This document shows positions 9,058-17,894 of a stretch of DNA of 64,000 bases, in pieces. The stretch's first letter is position 1; every line of letters begins with the position of its first letter. Under the pieces are notes generated by a model that was not told where the DNA came from, ran no database searches, and saw nothing but the letters and a program-made list of their open reading frames with translations. The stretch is from Pseudobdellovibrionaceae bacterium (GTDB lineage Bacteria > Bdellovibrionota > Bdellovibrionia > Bdellovibrionales > Bdellovibrionaceae): the NCBI GenBank assembly GCA_030158485.1, contig JAOASS010000013.1, forward strand, positions 1 through 64,000, in the 5' to 3' direction. The translations under genes and the position numbers were made by a program.

Positions 9058-9398
9058 AAAAAAACCCACTTTTCCTAATCCAAAAATTTAAACCTCGCCA
9101 GAAACTTTTTTAACCAGCTCTTAATTTATTAAGTAACACTTTTTAAACTCCAAAATAGGCCCCAGATGAGAAGTCTGTGTTTACAACCAAACACGAAAAT
9201 TTTCAAATTTTCGTGCACAAGAGAAAAGTCTCTAAAATTCGACAAAAAGTTAGACACAAGCCAAGCTCATTCTTGCTTGTTTTAAAAAGTTAACCTCCTG
9301 GAATACTCATGCGAGTGATCCCTTTAATAACCACTGAAATAACCACTGAGACTGAAGAAACATTGCTTTTACGACAAGGCCACTTTAGACTTTAAGCA
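9058..9398. other. Divergent intergenic region with a palindrome
   Basis: About 340 bp separating the divergent lipoprotein and GMC genes. No gene seen. It contains the strong inverted repeat at 9192-9215 and a short repeat of ACAAGC / GCTTGT near 9256-9280. Both promoters should lie here. Confidence 0.5.
9192..9215. repeat. 24-bp inverted repeat, operator-like
   Basis: Arms CACGAAAATTT and AAATTTTCGTG are perfect 11-bp complements with a 2-nt centre (TC). There is no T-run, so it is not a terminator on either strand. Its position between two divergent start codons suggests a dimeric repressor site. Confidence 0.55.
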
Positions 9399-11024
9399 GT
9401 GAATAAAAAGTCTCTTAACTTAGAACAAGCGGCTCGCCAAACTTGGGATGCTGTCGTCATTGGCACCGGCATGGGTGGCGCAAGCGTTGGCTTTAAGCTG
9501 GCCCAAAGTGGCCAAAAAGTTTTGTTTTGCGACACTGGCCTGATCAACCGTAACCAACAAAGCTTGACTGGAAAATACGCTGAAAGTTTTTTTGAAGAAT
9601 TAAAAACTGAAAAACAAGAAGATATTTTAAAACGCGCTAGTCGATTCATTGAAAAAATAAAAGACTCCAAGTTAGCTTCAGGAAAATTCATTCCTTTTTT
9701 AGGTTCCGGTGGCGGAGGCTCAACAGCATTGTATGGAATGGCCATGGAAAGATTTTTTCCCCATGATTTTGAAAGCTGGCCCATTTCTTATAAAGACTTA
9801 GTTCCTTATTATGAAAAAGTAGAAAAACAATTTGAAGTCAAAGGCACTGCTGATCCCTTTATGAATCATGTCGCATCTTCAGCTACGCTTTCACCTTCTC
9901 ACTCATTTTCATTTTCAAAACCGCCCGCTCTTTCAAAATCTAATCAAGAATTATTTCAGCATTTTCAAAATCAAGGTTTGAAACCCTATCAGTTGCCGAT
10001 GGCCTGCGATTATGTCAAAGACTGTTTAGAATGCTCTGGATTTCTTTGTCCCCTTGAAAAAAACTGTAAAAATGATGCTTTTAAAATCTATTTAAAACCA
10101 GCCCTTGAATTAGAAAATGTTTCTTATCTTGAAAACTGTCTGATTGAAAAATTAGAAGCAGATGAAAGGTCTGTGACAGGTGCCTACGCCCGAATGACTG
10201 ATGCCCCTGCTCACACTTTAAATCAACAAGTGTTGTTAAAATCAAAAGTTTTTATTCTGGCGGCCGGAGCCCTCGAAACTCCAAACTTACTTTTTAAATC
10301 GCGATCTTCGAACTGGCCAGAAGGTTTAGCAAATCGATCAGGACTTGTTGGTCAATTTTTAATGCGCCACTTAATTGATCTTTATGTCGTTGATCTTAAG
10401 TCCAAAATAGAACCTTCGGCACTTACGAAGCAAATTGCTTTCAGTGATCTGATGTTTCAGGACGAAAAAAAAAGAATGGGTGTTTTGCAGTCTTTTGGCA
10501 AAATCGCCCCTCCTGAATCTATTTTTGCCGATCTTATCGATTCTACTCCTGGCTGGGTCAAACCTTTTTTCAAATTCAGCCAACCATTTTTTTTATTTAT
10601 TTTCAAAATTTTATTTTCAAATAAAATGATTCTAGCCACTCTTTCTGAAGACAAGCCCCGAATCAAAAACTGCGTTCAGCTGAATCAAAATCAGGAACTT
10701 GAAATTCAGTACCAAGTTGATTCTCAAGACCAAGAAAGACAAATTCAACTTCGGTCGAAAATAAAAAAGATCTTATCCCCTTATTCATTTCGTTTGCTCA
10801 AGCAAGCTGAAAATAATAAACGCATCGCTCATGCCTGTGGAACTTGTCGATTCGGAACCGATCCTGAAAAAAGCGTTTTGAATGCGAAAAATCAAGCTCA
10901 TGGACTGGATAATCTTTATATTGTGGATTCTTCATTTTTTCCCACAGCAGGGACAAAAAATCCATCGCTCACAATAGCGGCCAACGGCTTACGTGTAGCT
11001 GATCTTATTTTAAAGAATTTCTGA
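9399..11024 (+). CDS. GMC-family FAD-dependent oxidoreductase
   Basis: A 541-residue flavoprotein. The N-terminal FAD dinucleotide motif is VVIGTGMGGASVG (about residues 20-32). GMC hallmarks follow: a Gly-rich PFLGSGGGGSTALYG segment, AAGALETPNLL (second GMC signature), and a C-terminal HACGTCRFGTD plus VDSSFFPTAGTKNPSLTIAANGLR in outline, carrying the catalytic His and the Asn. A cysteine-rich stretch (CDYVKDCLECSGFLC) occurs mid-protein, as in some bacterial GMC dehydrogenases. No signal peptide; start is GTG at 9399. It oxidises an alcohol, but the substrate is unknown. Its 3' end overlaps the convergent glycosyltransferase gene by 20 bp. Confidence 0.85.
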   Translation: MNKKSLNLEQAARQTWDAVVIGTGMGGASVGFKLAQSGQKVLFCDTGLINRNQQSLTGKYAESFFEELKTEKQEDILKRASRFIEKIKDSKLASGKFIPFLGSGGGGSTALYGMAMERFFPHDFESWPISYKDLVPYYEKVEKQFEVKGTADPFMNHVASSATLSPSHSFSFSKPPALSKSNQELFQHFQNQGLKPYQLPMACDYVKDCLECSGFLCPLEKNCKNDAFKIYLKPALELENVSYLENCLIEKLEADERSVTGAYARMTDAPAHTLNQQVLLKSKVFILAAGALETPNLLFKSRSSNWPEGLANRSGLVGQFLMRHLIDLYVVDLKSKIEPSALTKQIAFSDLMFQDEKKRMGVLQSFGKIAPPESIFADLIDSTPGWVKPFFKFSQPFFLFIFKILFSNKMILATLSEDKPRIKNCVQLNQNQELEIQYQVDSQDQERQIQLRSKIKKILSPYSFRLLKQAENNKRIAHACGTCRFGTDPEKSVLNAKNQAHGLDNLYIVDSSFFPTAGTKNPSLTIAANGLRVADLILKNF

Positions 11025-12231
11025 TAAGATTTCTTAAGTTTTGTTCAACATCTACTTTTTGAAATTCTTTTTGAATCGCAATAGCTGAAGTTTTGAAAGA
11101 CTCTTCATTTAAAAGTCTCTTGACTGAATTCAAAAGTTTATCTTGTGTCATATTCCAGTATCGTAAGCTTAAACCTGCACCACGCGCTTCAAGATGAACC
11201 ATATTCAAAAGCTGATCATTATTGCAAACAATTCCCAAGCAGGGTACCGCACCATGATTCATCGCTAAATGTGTCAGCGGTGAGCCTCCGTTGCAAATGA
11301 CTAAAGAAACATGCCCGAAGATTGCATCTAGCGGTAAAAAATCAGTTGTGAAAACGTTTTTATAATCAGGAATATCAATTTTTTTACCTGCCAACGCGAC
11401 AATGATATCCACATCCAGTTTTTCAATTGCTTTGAGAATCAAAGGCACTAAGTCAACATGACCTGAAGATCCTAAACTTACGAATATTTTTTTCTTGTTT
11501 TCATTTAATTGCGTCCACCAGGAAGGAAGGGGCGTTGGCATCGTCCACAAAACGGGACCGACGTAAACTTCACGGTTCGATTTTTGACTTAAAGGCACTA
11601 AATCCTGAGTATCACAATAAGCTGTAATATCACCATCTGTAATGACTTGACGATAGTCTGTGACTTGAAGTCCGGCTCTTTGTAATGATTTCCTGACAAT
11701 AAAAGCCATGATAAAAAAATTTATTTTGAGTAGCAAAGGAGTAAAAGGCGCCAGAAAAATTGAAAAAAGTTTTTCGCCTAGAAACCTGACGATCGGCGCT
11801 TCGGGCATTGGATACTTTATTTTGATTTCTGGACTCCAATATGCATTCGTTAAATTAATATATTTTATTTTTTTTAATCTACAGCTCACAGATAGCGAAT
11901 GGCGAAAATCCCCCACCACAACATCTGGCTTTATTTGTTCCATTAGTTTCATGTCTTCATCGACATGAAGTGAAAATGTTTGGTTATCATAAAGAGGCTT
12001 CGCTTGATCGACAATCTGAGCAAATATTTTCTGATTGATACAGTTAATTTCAATAAATTGAATATCAGACCGTGTGATTAATTTTTTAAAATCAGAGTGA
12101 CTTGCAAAATAGATTTCGTATTGATCAGCTTCTAAATACTCGCACCAACGCAGTAACCGAACAAAATGCGCAAGAGTCACGGCGTGGGCGAAAAAAAGTA
12201 TTCTAGGGCGCCGAATAAAAGTCTCCGTCAT
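11005..12231 (-). CDS. GT1-family glycosyltransferase (MGT/UGT-like)
   Basis: A 408-residue GT-B fold enzyme. The N-terminal half starts ILFFAHAVTLAHFVRLLRW, with the His near the acceptor site seen in GT1 enzymes. The C-terminal donor domain has IFVSLGSSG, a region DFLPLDAIFGHVSLVICNGG and SPLTHLAMNHGAVPCLG, equivalent to the HCG...G..P motif, although the usual H-G-G is CNGG-S here. It likely transfers a nucleotide-sugar residue to a lipid or small hydrophobic acceptor. A hydrophobic segment near residues 160-180 may dock it to membrane. It follows the large secreted protein gene by 12 bp on the same strand. Confidence 0.8.
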   Translation of the reverse strand: MTETFIRRPRILFFAHAVTLAHFVRLLRWCEYLEADQYEIYFASHSDFKKLITRSDIQFIEINCINQKIFAQIVDQAKPLYDNQTFSLHVDEDMKLMEQIKPDVVVGDFRHSLSVSCRLKKIKYINLTNAYWSPEIKIKYPMPEAPIVRFLGEKLFSIFLAPFTPLLLKINFFIMAFIVRKSLQRAGLQVTDYRQVITDGDITAYCDTQDLVPLSQKSNREVYVGPVLWTMPTPLPSWWTQLNENKKKIFVSLGSSGHVDLVPLILKAIEKLDVDIIVALAGKKIDIPDYKNVFTTDFLPLDAIFGHVSLVICNGGSPLTHLAMNHGAVPCLGIVCNNDQLLNMVHLEARGAGLSLRYWNMTQDKLLNSVKRLLNEESFKTSAIAIQKEFQKVDVEQNLRNLIRNSLK

Positions 12232-12243
12232 GTGAAAATCAAT

Positions 12244-14598
12244 TTACTTACATTGAGAAGATTTACCGTTGTTGTAATGATAGCAAGTTCCACCGACTGA
12301 ACTCCATTTAGGTCCAGGCGATTGACTGACTCCGCACTGCCAGAGTATTTCATTTTTCCCGCTACAAAACTTTCCAGAAGTAATAGTTTCACCTGGAGCT
12401 GGCGTAGGTCCCGGAGCAGGAGTTGGAGCCGGTACAGGAACAGGTGCGGGTGGCGTCAAGTTTTGACAAGTGAGTTCACCGGGATGACTCATGTTTTTTA
12501 ATAATTTAAGATCTGAAAGTTGCACTGCCATCGCAATTGCACCCCTTGGCGGATTGGTTGAAAGCCCTAATTTATCTTGAGTCTCAATACCCACGTAATA
12601 ACTGTTGATATTCCAGTTTTTTAAAACCTGAGTCTCCGTTGGAAAAGTATGAGTCCACTTTTTATCTCCATCAGTACATTCCATTGGCTTAGAAATCATA
12701 TCACATAAATATTTATTGACATTGTATTCAACCGATTGCAGCGGCCCATTTGCAGAAGCTTCATGAAAATACGCATCTGAAAGATTTGCTCCGTAAACTA
12801 ACTGAATCGCCGAGCCATTGTAATAACAACCTCTGTACTTCGTTGTTGCCAAACTTGAATTTGATCCACCATGATAAATTTGTAAAAACAAACTGGTGAT
12901 CGCAGCAGTTTTAGGGTCTTTATAATGAATTGTAAATCCTGAAAAGAACTGCGACAAAACGGAACCATCCGTCTTCGCTTCGTTTGAATGATACTGGGTC
13001 ACTCGGTTTGCAATCTTGGCCTTCATCTGTAAAGTAACGGGTTTTTCCAAAGTAGAAAGTTTCGTATCTTTTGCATCAACTTGCAAAAACACATTGCTTC
13101 CACCTAAGTAATCAAGCCAGCCATGTTCTCCATAAAGTTCGTAAACCATTTTTTTCGTTTGCGGATCTTGAAAAACATAAATATGTGATTCGTTGTTCGA
13201 TGTCGGGAAAGCATAAAGTGGTGTCTTGAAAACAGGGTCTGACACACTGGCCGGTGACCTAAACATCAGGTCTGGTCGTAACAATTGTGTTTTCTTCCAC
13301 TGAACCGCGTACCACGGCGAAGGTGGATAGGGACTGATATCAGGTAAAGTTGGGAAAAAATCAATTTGATGATTTGTTGATTGTCCATTTCCAAATTTAA
13401 ATCGAGGATTATCAAAACCCCCTTCTGGCCAAATAGAATAATATTGGGGGCTTGGAGTCGGTGCAGGAGCTGGCACAGGCGCCGGAACAGGGGCTGGTGC
13501 TGCAGCGCTATTTTTTGTATAAAAATAAATATCGCGCACGCTGTAAGCTAAGTTACCATTGTCTTCTGCAGAATTGGGCCTTGCAACTTCTGCATCAACT
13601 AAAAAACTACCGATTTTATATTTTGATAAGTCACGAGAAAAATCTCGATTGGGACAGTTTTTTTCGATATCGGCTGGGCTTGGATAAACTCCCAGTTTTT
13701 GTTGTAAAACTTGAATACAATTCTTCTGTTGATTTTTTTTATACTGATTGACGTCATCAATTGCTAAAAGAATTTGTGCAGGACTTACGGAATAAGAATA
13801 AGTGCGCCATCCGGACCAAGGCTTAGCAGTTGAAACACTTGTGCCAGGTTCGATCGTGACATATTTTGTTCCGCTACCGTAGTGGGACCCCACAATGGCT
13901 GCTCTTGTGGCGATATCCCAACTGATACCTTCACCAGGCCATGTTCCCGGTCCTAAATTAAAAGCAAATGGAGCAAACCAAAAATACTGACCTGTACTTG
14001 TATCATCAAATGTAAATGATGGACTAATATGCGCTCTCGTCGCCCCAACAACATAAGACTGAGGCACTTGCATTTTCATTGAAAGATGAAGCGTGTTATT
14101 TAAATTTGCAAAAGGATACAAGTTAGGAGTTGAATCACTGTAATCGTATTCTAAAATTCCAGCCGAGATATTATAATCTCCTTTAATCCACTCTTTGCCG
14201 AATGTGTTAATCATGGTGCCAAAAACGGGACCATCAGCATCATTGTGCATTGAAACAGCTGATCCACCGTAACCTACGTTAACAGAACCTCGTTGGTATT
14301 GGCCTAATGGCTCAGGAACTTTAGCGCCTGTGAAATCACCTAAATTCCAGTTCGATAATTTGGTGTTGATTGCACTTCGACCCTGCCCCCAAAACATCCA
14401 GTTCACTTGATCTTTTTTAGGCTCACCGTTAACAGGATCTGCATACAGTCGACCTTCAATACTGTTGATCATGCTTGGCTTATAATAATAATGAATGTTC
14501 GAAGAAGAGGCTTGAGCCCCGGCTCGAGTTGCAAAAAATAAGAAGATAATAGCTTTAAGGTACGACTTAAAATTGAAGGCTTTGTTATTTTTAATCAC
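12244..14598 (-). CDS. Large secreted protein with Pro/Ala-rich hinges and C-terminal cystine module
   Basis: A 784-residue exported protein. I chose the GTG at 14598 because the AAAGGG Shine-Dalgarno ends 6 nt before it; the ATG at 14604 abuts the AAAGGG with no spacing, and another in-frame start lies at 14685. The signal peptide ends ATRAGA-QA. Region 1 (about residues 30-370) and region 2 (about 395-710) are beta-rich globular parts separated by a PAPVPAPVPAPAPTPSP linker; a second linker (PAPVPVPAPTPAPGPTPAPG) leads to a final 45-residue module with four cysteines (FCSG, WQCG, GTCY, SQCK), looking like a small carbohydrate-binding-type domain. This layout resembles modular secreted hydrolases, but no catalytic motif is recognised. 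It follows a TIGR02147 gene. Confidence 0.7.
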   Translation of the reverse strand: MIKNNKAFNFKSYLKAIIFLFFATRAGAQASSSNIHYYYKPSMINSIEGRLYADPVNGEPKKDQVNWMFWGQGRSAINTKLSNWNLGDFTGAKVPEPLGQYQRGSVNVGYGGSAVSMHNDADGPVFGTMINTFGKEWIKGDYNISAGILEYDYSDSTPNLYPFANLNNTLHLSMKMQVPQSYVVGATRAHISPSFTFDDTSTGQYFWFAPFAFNLGPGTWPGEGISWDIATRAAIVGSHYGSGTKYVTIEPGTSVSTAKPWSGWRTYSYSVSPAQILLAIDDVNQYKKNQQKNCIQVLQQKLGVYPSPADIEKNCPNRDFSRDLSKYKIGSFLVDAEVARPNSAEDNGNLAYSVRDIYFYTKNSAAAPAPVPAPVPAPAPTPSPQYYSIWPEGGFDNPRFKFGNGQSTNHQIDFFPTLPDISPYPPSPWYAVQWKKTQLLRPDLMFRSPASVSDPVFKTPLYAFPTSNNESHIYVFQDPQTKKMVYELYGEHGWLDYLGGSNVFLQVDAKDTKLSTLEKPVTLQMKAKIANRVTQYHSNEAKTDGSVLSQFFSGFTIHYKDPKTAAITSLFLQIYHGGSNSSLATTKYRGCYYNGSAIQLVYGANLSDAYFHEASANGPLQSVEYNVNKYLCDMISKPMECTDGDKKWTHTFPTETQVLKNWNINSYYVGIETQDKLGLSTNPPRGAIAMAVQLSDLKLLKNMSHPGELTCQNLTPPAPVPVPAPTPAPGPTPAPGETITSGKFCSGKNEILWQCGVSQSPGPKWSSVGGTCYHYNNGKSSQCK

Positions 14599-14685
14599 GA
14601 GCATCCCTTTCACTTGAACAATGTTGCAAGTGTCTTGTCGGATACTTGAATGACAATTTTGACTGAATCCCGAAACTGAGACCAA

Positions 14686-14711
14686 AAACTAGACACAAGT
14701 CAGTCTAGTTT
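14686..14711 (-). repeat. 9-bp inverted repeat between regulator and secreted protein gene
   Basis: AAACTAGAC (14686-14694) and GTCTAGTTT (14703-14711) are perfect complements around an 8-nt loop. Read on the minus strand, the second arm runs into TTTTT, so it could be a weak intrinsic terminator or attenuator between the regulator and the downstream secreted protein gene; it could equally be an operator. Confidence 0.5.
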
Positions 14712-14716
14712 AGATC

Positions 14717-15451
14717 CTATTCGAAATCAAAGGGCGCAAGCGAGATACAGAGATTGTAAACTCGGGTCTTTTTCAAATTTGCTTTTCTTTCGAAAAAAGA
14801 AACTAAATGATTTCTAAACTCTGCGATCATCTGTCGGGCTTGAGGCAAATCAGCAAGATCAACCGGAATCGTTCCATCGGCAAAACAACGATTCGGAAAA
14901 TTCTCCCGTGATATAACTTCGGCGTGCTGAGAAAGAATTTTATTTTGAGTTTTGATCACAACTTCACGATTTATTTGAAGAGGAGAAAAATGAAAATTAA
15001 TCTTTTTAATAACAAGCTTACCATTTTTTTGAAGAGTCACAATTTTTTGTTCTATCAGTTGTTGAATCAAACTTTCCACTTCACGAACACTGATTTTAAG
15101 TTTTCTTGAAATCCAATCAGGGTTATTTTTAAAACCGTCTGTTTTAATCAAAGTCATAAGCATGATCATATTTAAATTGGTGTAAAGAGCTAATTGATCT
15201 GCAGTTCCTTCTGTGTAATTCAAAGGATGCGGAAATGTTTTCAGAGTGCCTTGGCTCAAAACATCTAATTTCTTGTAACAGTTTTTAACTAATTTAGCTC
15301 CGGCAGGTCGACGACCAGTTAAAGTTTCTGACAAACTTGACTTACTCACTTCCAAAAAATCTGCAAAACTTTTTAAAGAGTACTGGGGATTTTTTTTTTG
15401 ACGTTTTTGAAGTTCTTCGATTAAGAGAAGCCGCAAATCAAAATCTTTCAT
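14717..15451 (-). CDS. TIGR02147-family protein (putative transcriptional regulator)
   Basis: A 244-residue relative of the regulator at 6607-7437, recognised by its N-terminal helix-turn-helix (FADFLEVSKSSLSETLTGRRPAG), the middle segment (LALYTNLNMIMLMTLIKTDGF...DWISRKLKISVREVESLI) and the conserved RCFADGTIPVDLADLPQARQ / VYNLCISLAPFDF ending. It is transcribed toward the large secreted protein gene 118 bp away, repeating the regulator-then-exported-protein arrangement seen at 5.7-7.4 kb. Confidence 0.8.
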   Translation of the reverse strand: MKDFDLRLLLIEELQKRQKKNPQYSLKSFADFLEVSKSSLSETLTGRRPAGAKLVKNCYKKLDVLSQGTLKTFPHPLNYTEGTADQLALYTNLNMIMLMTLIKTDGFKNNPDWISRKLKISVREVESLIQQLIEQKIVTLQKNGKLVIKKINFHFSPLQINREVVIKTQNKILSQHAEVISRENFPNRCFADGTIPVDLADLPQARQMIAEFRNHLVSFFERKANLKKTRVYNLCISLAPFDFE

Positions 15452-15575
15452 TCACTCAGTCCTTCGAAATTTAAGTGTTCGGATATTTTTCGAACAGTTT
15501 TTTAATCAGAATCAAGATTAGGGTTTGCATCTTCAACCGAGGATTGTAAAAGTCAAGACCGGAGGTAAAAAAAGA

Positions 15576-16487
15576 ATGTCTTGGTTAAGTGATTTGATTC
15601 TCTTTACAAAACTCAGTGTTCTGGACCTTTTAAATAGGCAAAAGTTGAAACGTATCCCAGAACCCGATTCAATCACAACGGATCCGGCAGCAGTTGAAGA
15701 TTACAACCAAGTCCACAATTCATCACTTGTATTACCTTATGCGCTGAGTCTTCAAATCTTACAAATCCTACTTAAAAACAAACAAAATATTCGATTACTC
15801 GATTTGGCTTGCGGACCGGGGTTATTTTCAAAATGGATGGCACAAAATTTATCGATCCAATCCCTTATTGGAATGGATCTATCGAATCCTATGTTAGATC
15901 GTGCACGTGAACGTTTTGTAAAAAATGAATCTCACTTGACGTCAATCAAGTTTATTCAAAACGATGTAACGGATCTCAGCTCAATACCCTCCGCAAGCCT
16001 TGATTTAGTCACATTTATGAATGCGGCTCATCACATCCCAAATCTTGAGCTTGTCAAAAAAACTTTATCCGAAGCCTCCAGAGTTTGTAAAAATGATGGT
16101 TTTATTTTTTTAGCTGACCACACTCGACCCAGAACAGAAAAAATACTTAAAATTTACTATCATTGGATATCTAAAAAGAATAAAAAATTAGGTCTTTCAG
16201 CCCACAATCTCGATTTTTATCACTCACTTTATGCGGGCTGGGATACTCAAGAATTTTCTCTTATCATTCCAGCTGGCACAAACCACAAATGGATTGAAAT
16301 TTATCCTTTGGGTTTTCAGTATATTCGATTTATTATCGGAGTGCCTCTTGATTTTGGTAAAATTTCATTTGCAGATCTTAAAGTTGAAAAATCACTTGAT
16401 TTCATCCCTGTTGAATTTCATCCCCTATGGAAACTTTTACTGATTCAATTTAAATTAGGGGCCAGAACTAAAAGTCATTCGGTATAA
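15576..16487 (+). CDS. Class I SAM-dependent methyltransferase
   Basis: A 303-residue methyltransferase. Motif I is LLDLACGPGLFSKWM, followed by IGMDLSNPMLDRARERF (motif II, acidic ribose-binding Asp) and LDLVTFMNAAHHIPN (motif IV). The ATG at 15576 has a strong GGAGG at 15561-15565; an in-frame TTG upstream at 15525 has none. The C-terminal 100 residues, with WIEIYPLGFQYIRFIIGVPL, are family-atypical and possibly substrate-specific. The substrate is not deducible. It precedes the glucoamylase gene by about 125 bp on the same strand, but functional linkage is not evident. Confidence 0.8.
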   Translation: MSWLSDLILFTKLSVLDLLNRQKLKRIPEPDSITTDPAAVEDYNQVHNSSLVLPYALSLQILQILLKNKQNIRLLDLACGPGLFSKWMAQNLSIQSLIGMDLSNPMLDRARERFVKNESHLTSIKFIQNDVTDLSSIPSASLDLVTFMNAAHHIPNLELVKKTLSEASRVCKNDGFIFLADHTRPRTEKILKIYYHWISKKNKKLGLSAHNLDFYHSLYAGWDTQEFSLIIPAGTNHKWIEIYPLGFQYIRFIIGVPLDFGKISFADLKVEKSLDFIPVEFHPLWKLLLIQFKLGARTKSHSV

Positions 16488-16613
16488 CGCACCTACCAGT
16501 AGTCACTTTTACAATCAGAGCTTTTTAAACAACAGAATCAAGCGGCAGAGCTTGTGAAAGCTTTGATTTTTCGCTATATCCTTGTGTTGTCTAAAACAAA
16601 TGGATTTATTTAT

Positions 16614-17891
16614 ATGAAAAAACAAATCATCTTCATCATGGCCACTTTATTTTTAATGTCGGCTTGGGCTGATTCAGGGCTTGAAGCTCGATTGAACCAA
16701 CAGTACCAAGTGTCTTTCGAATGGATGCTCAAAAATCTACCCCAAGACCCCGATCGTTTAGGATCTGTTGCGGCTTCTCCCACCAAAGAGTATCAATATC
16801 ACTGGTCCCGGGATGCCGCTTTAACACACCAGGCTTTATTTGAAGTTTTTCAAAAAACTCATCAAATTCAAATTAAAAATAAAATTCTCAAAGTTTTCCA
16901 AAAATGGGTCCTTTTTGAAAAGAAAGCTGTCCGAAATGCTATTGAAAGTGGCCTGGGGCCTGGCGAACCTAAATTTCAATTAGATGGGCAAATTTTTAAA
17001 GGTGAATGGGGAAGACCCCAAAACGACGGCCCCGCTGTCAGATCACTTGTCATGAGTTTATGGGCACTAGAACTGATCAAACTCGGACAGAAAGACTGGG
17101 TCTTACGCCATCTTTACCGCCCTGAACTGCCTAGCAACACTTCTTTGATTAAATTAGATTTAGATTTTACAGCTCAAAACTGGGAAGCTCCGTCTTTTGA
17201 TTTGTGGGAAGAAATTAAAGGACTTAATTTTTACACTCTCGCTTTACAAAGAAAATCGCTTTTAATCGGAGCTCAACTTGCAAAAGAACTTGATGACCCT
17301 TTTGCTGCAAAATTTTATTTAGAAAAAGCTCAATTAATTTTGAATAAAATGAACTTATTTTACAGCTCACAAGCTGGCTATATTGTAGCGATTCAAAATC
17401 AAGTGGATGGCTGGACTCATAAAAAATCCAATCTAGATGTTTCTGTGATTTTGGGAACTATTCAAGGATTTCTTGATCTTGGTTTTTTAAATTCCCAAGG
17501 CCCACAAGTTTTACAAACAGCTCAAAAAATTGAAAATACTTTTTCATCTCTTTATCCGATTAATCAAAATAAAAAAGTTCCAGTGATTGGAAGATATTCA
17601 GAAGATGTTTATGATGGCTTTGGTTTTACGGGCGGAAATCCTTGGTTTATCGCGACCCATGCTCATGCTGAATTAAATTGTAAGTGGGCCCGATTCAATC
17701 CTCGAACAGCTTCGGCTTTTCAAAAAAAGGGACTTCTTTTTCTGGCCAGGTCCCTTGAGCACGTCAATCAACAAACAGGTGAAATGAGCGAACAAATCAG
17801 CCGCGTGAATGGCTATTTAACCGGCGTCAGTCACTTGACCTGGAGCTACGCCAGTTTTATCACAGCTTACCACGCTTGTTTGGGAATTTAA
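16614..17891 (+). CDS. GH15 glucoamylase-like exported glucan glucosidase
   Basis: A 425-residue enzyme expected to release glucose from the non-reducing ends of alpha-glucans. The start at 16614 gives a signal peptide (MKKQIIFIMATLFLMSAWA); an in-frame GTG at 16554 would add a non-signal extension. GH15 motifs are present in order: YQYHWSRDAALT (substrate-binding Arg-Asp), FDLWEEIKG (general acid Glu), GFTGGNPWFIATHAHAE, and GEMSEQISRVNGYLTGVSHLTWSYA (outline), which holds the general base Glu. The stop is 3 bp before the PTS gene, so enzyme and transporter form one operon: glucan hydrolysis outside the inner membrane followed by glucose uptake. Confidence 0.88.
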   Translation: MKKQIIFIMATLFLMSAWADSGLEARLNQQYQVSFEWMLKNLPQDPDRLGSVAASPTKEYQYHWSRDAALTHQALFEVFQKTHQIQIKNKILKVFQKWVLFEKKAVRNAIESGLGPGEPKFQLDGQIFKGEWGRPQNDGPAVRSLVMSLWALELIKLGQKDWVLRHLYRPELPSNTSLIKLDLDFTAQNWEAPSFDLWEEIKGLNFYTLALQRKSLLIGAQLAKELDDPFAAKFYLEKAQLILNKMNLFYSSQAGYIVAIQNQVDGWTHKKSNLDVSVILGTIQGFLDLGFLNSQGPQVLQTAQKIENTFSSLYPINQNKKVPVIGRYSEDVYDGFGFTGGNPWFIATHAHAELNCKWARFNPRTASAFQKKGLLFLARSLEHVNQQTGEMSEQISRVNGYLTGVSHLTWSYASFITAYHACLGI

Positions 17892-17894
17892 TTG

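Noticed and set aside
9251-9260. Decamer TAGACACAAG shared with 14690-14699, both near exported-protein genes
   Set aside because: Thousands of shared 10-mers are expected by chance in 64 kb, and surrounding bases do not match.
12391-12450. Tandem-repeat-like DNA encoding Pro/Ala
   Set aside because: It is explained by the hinge of the large secreted protein; no CRISPR-like spacing or perfect DNA repeat.
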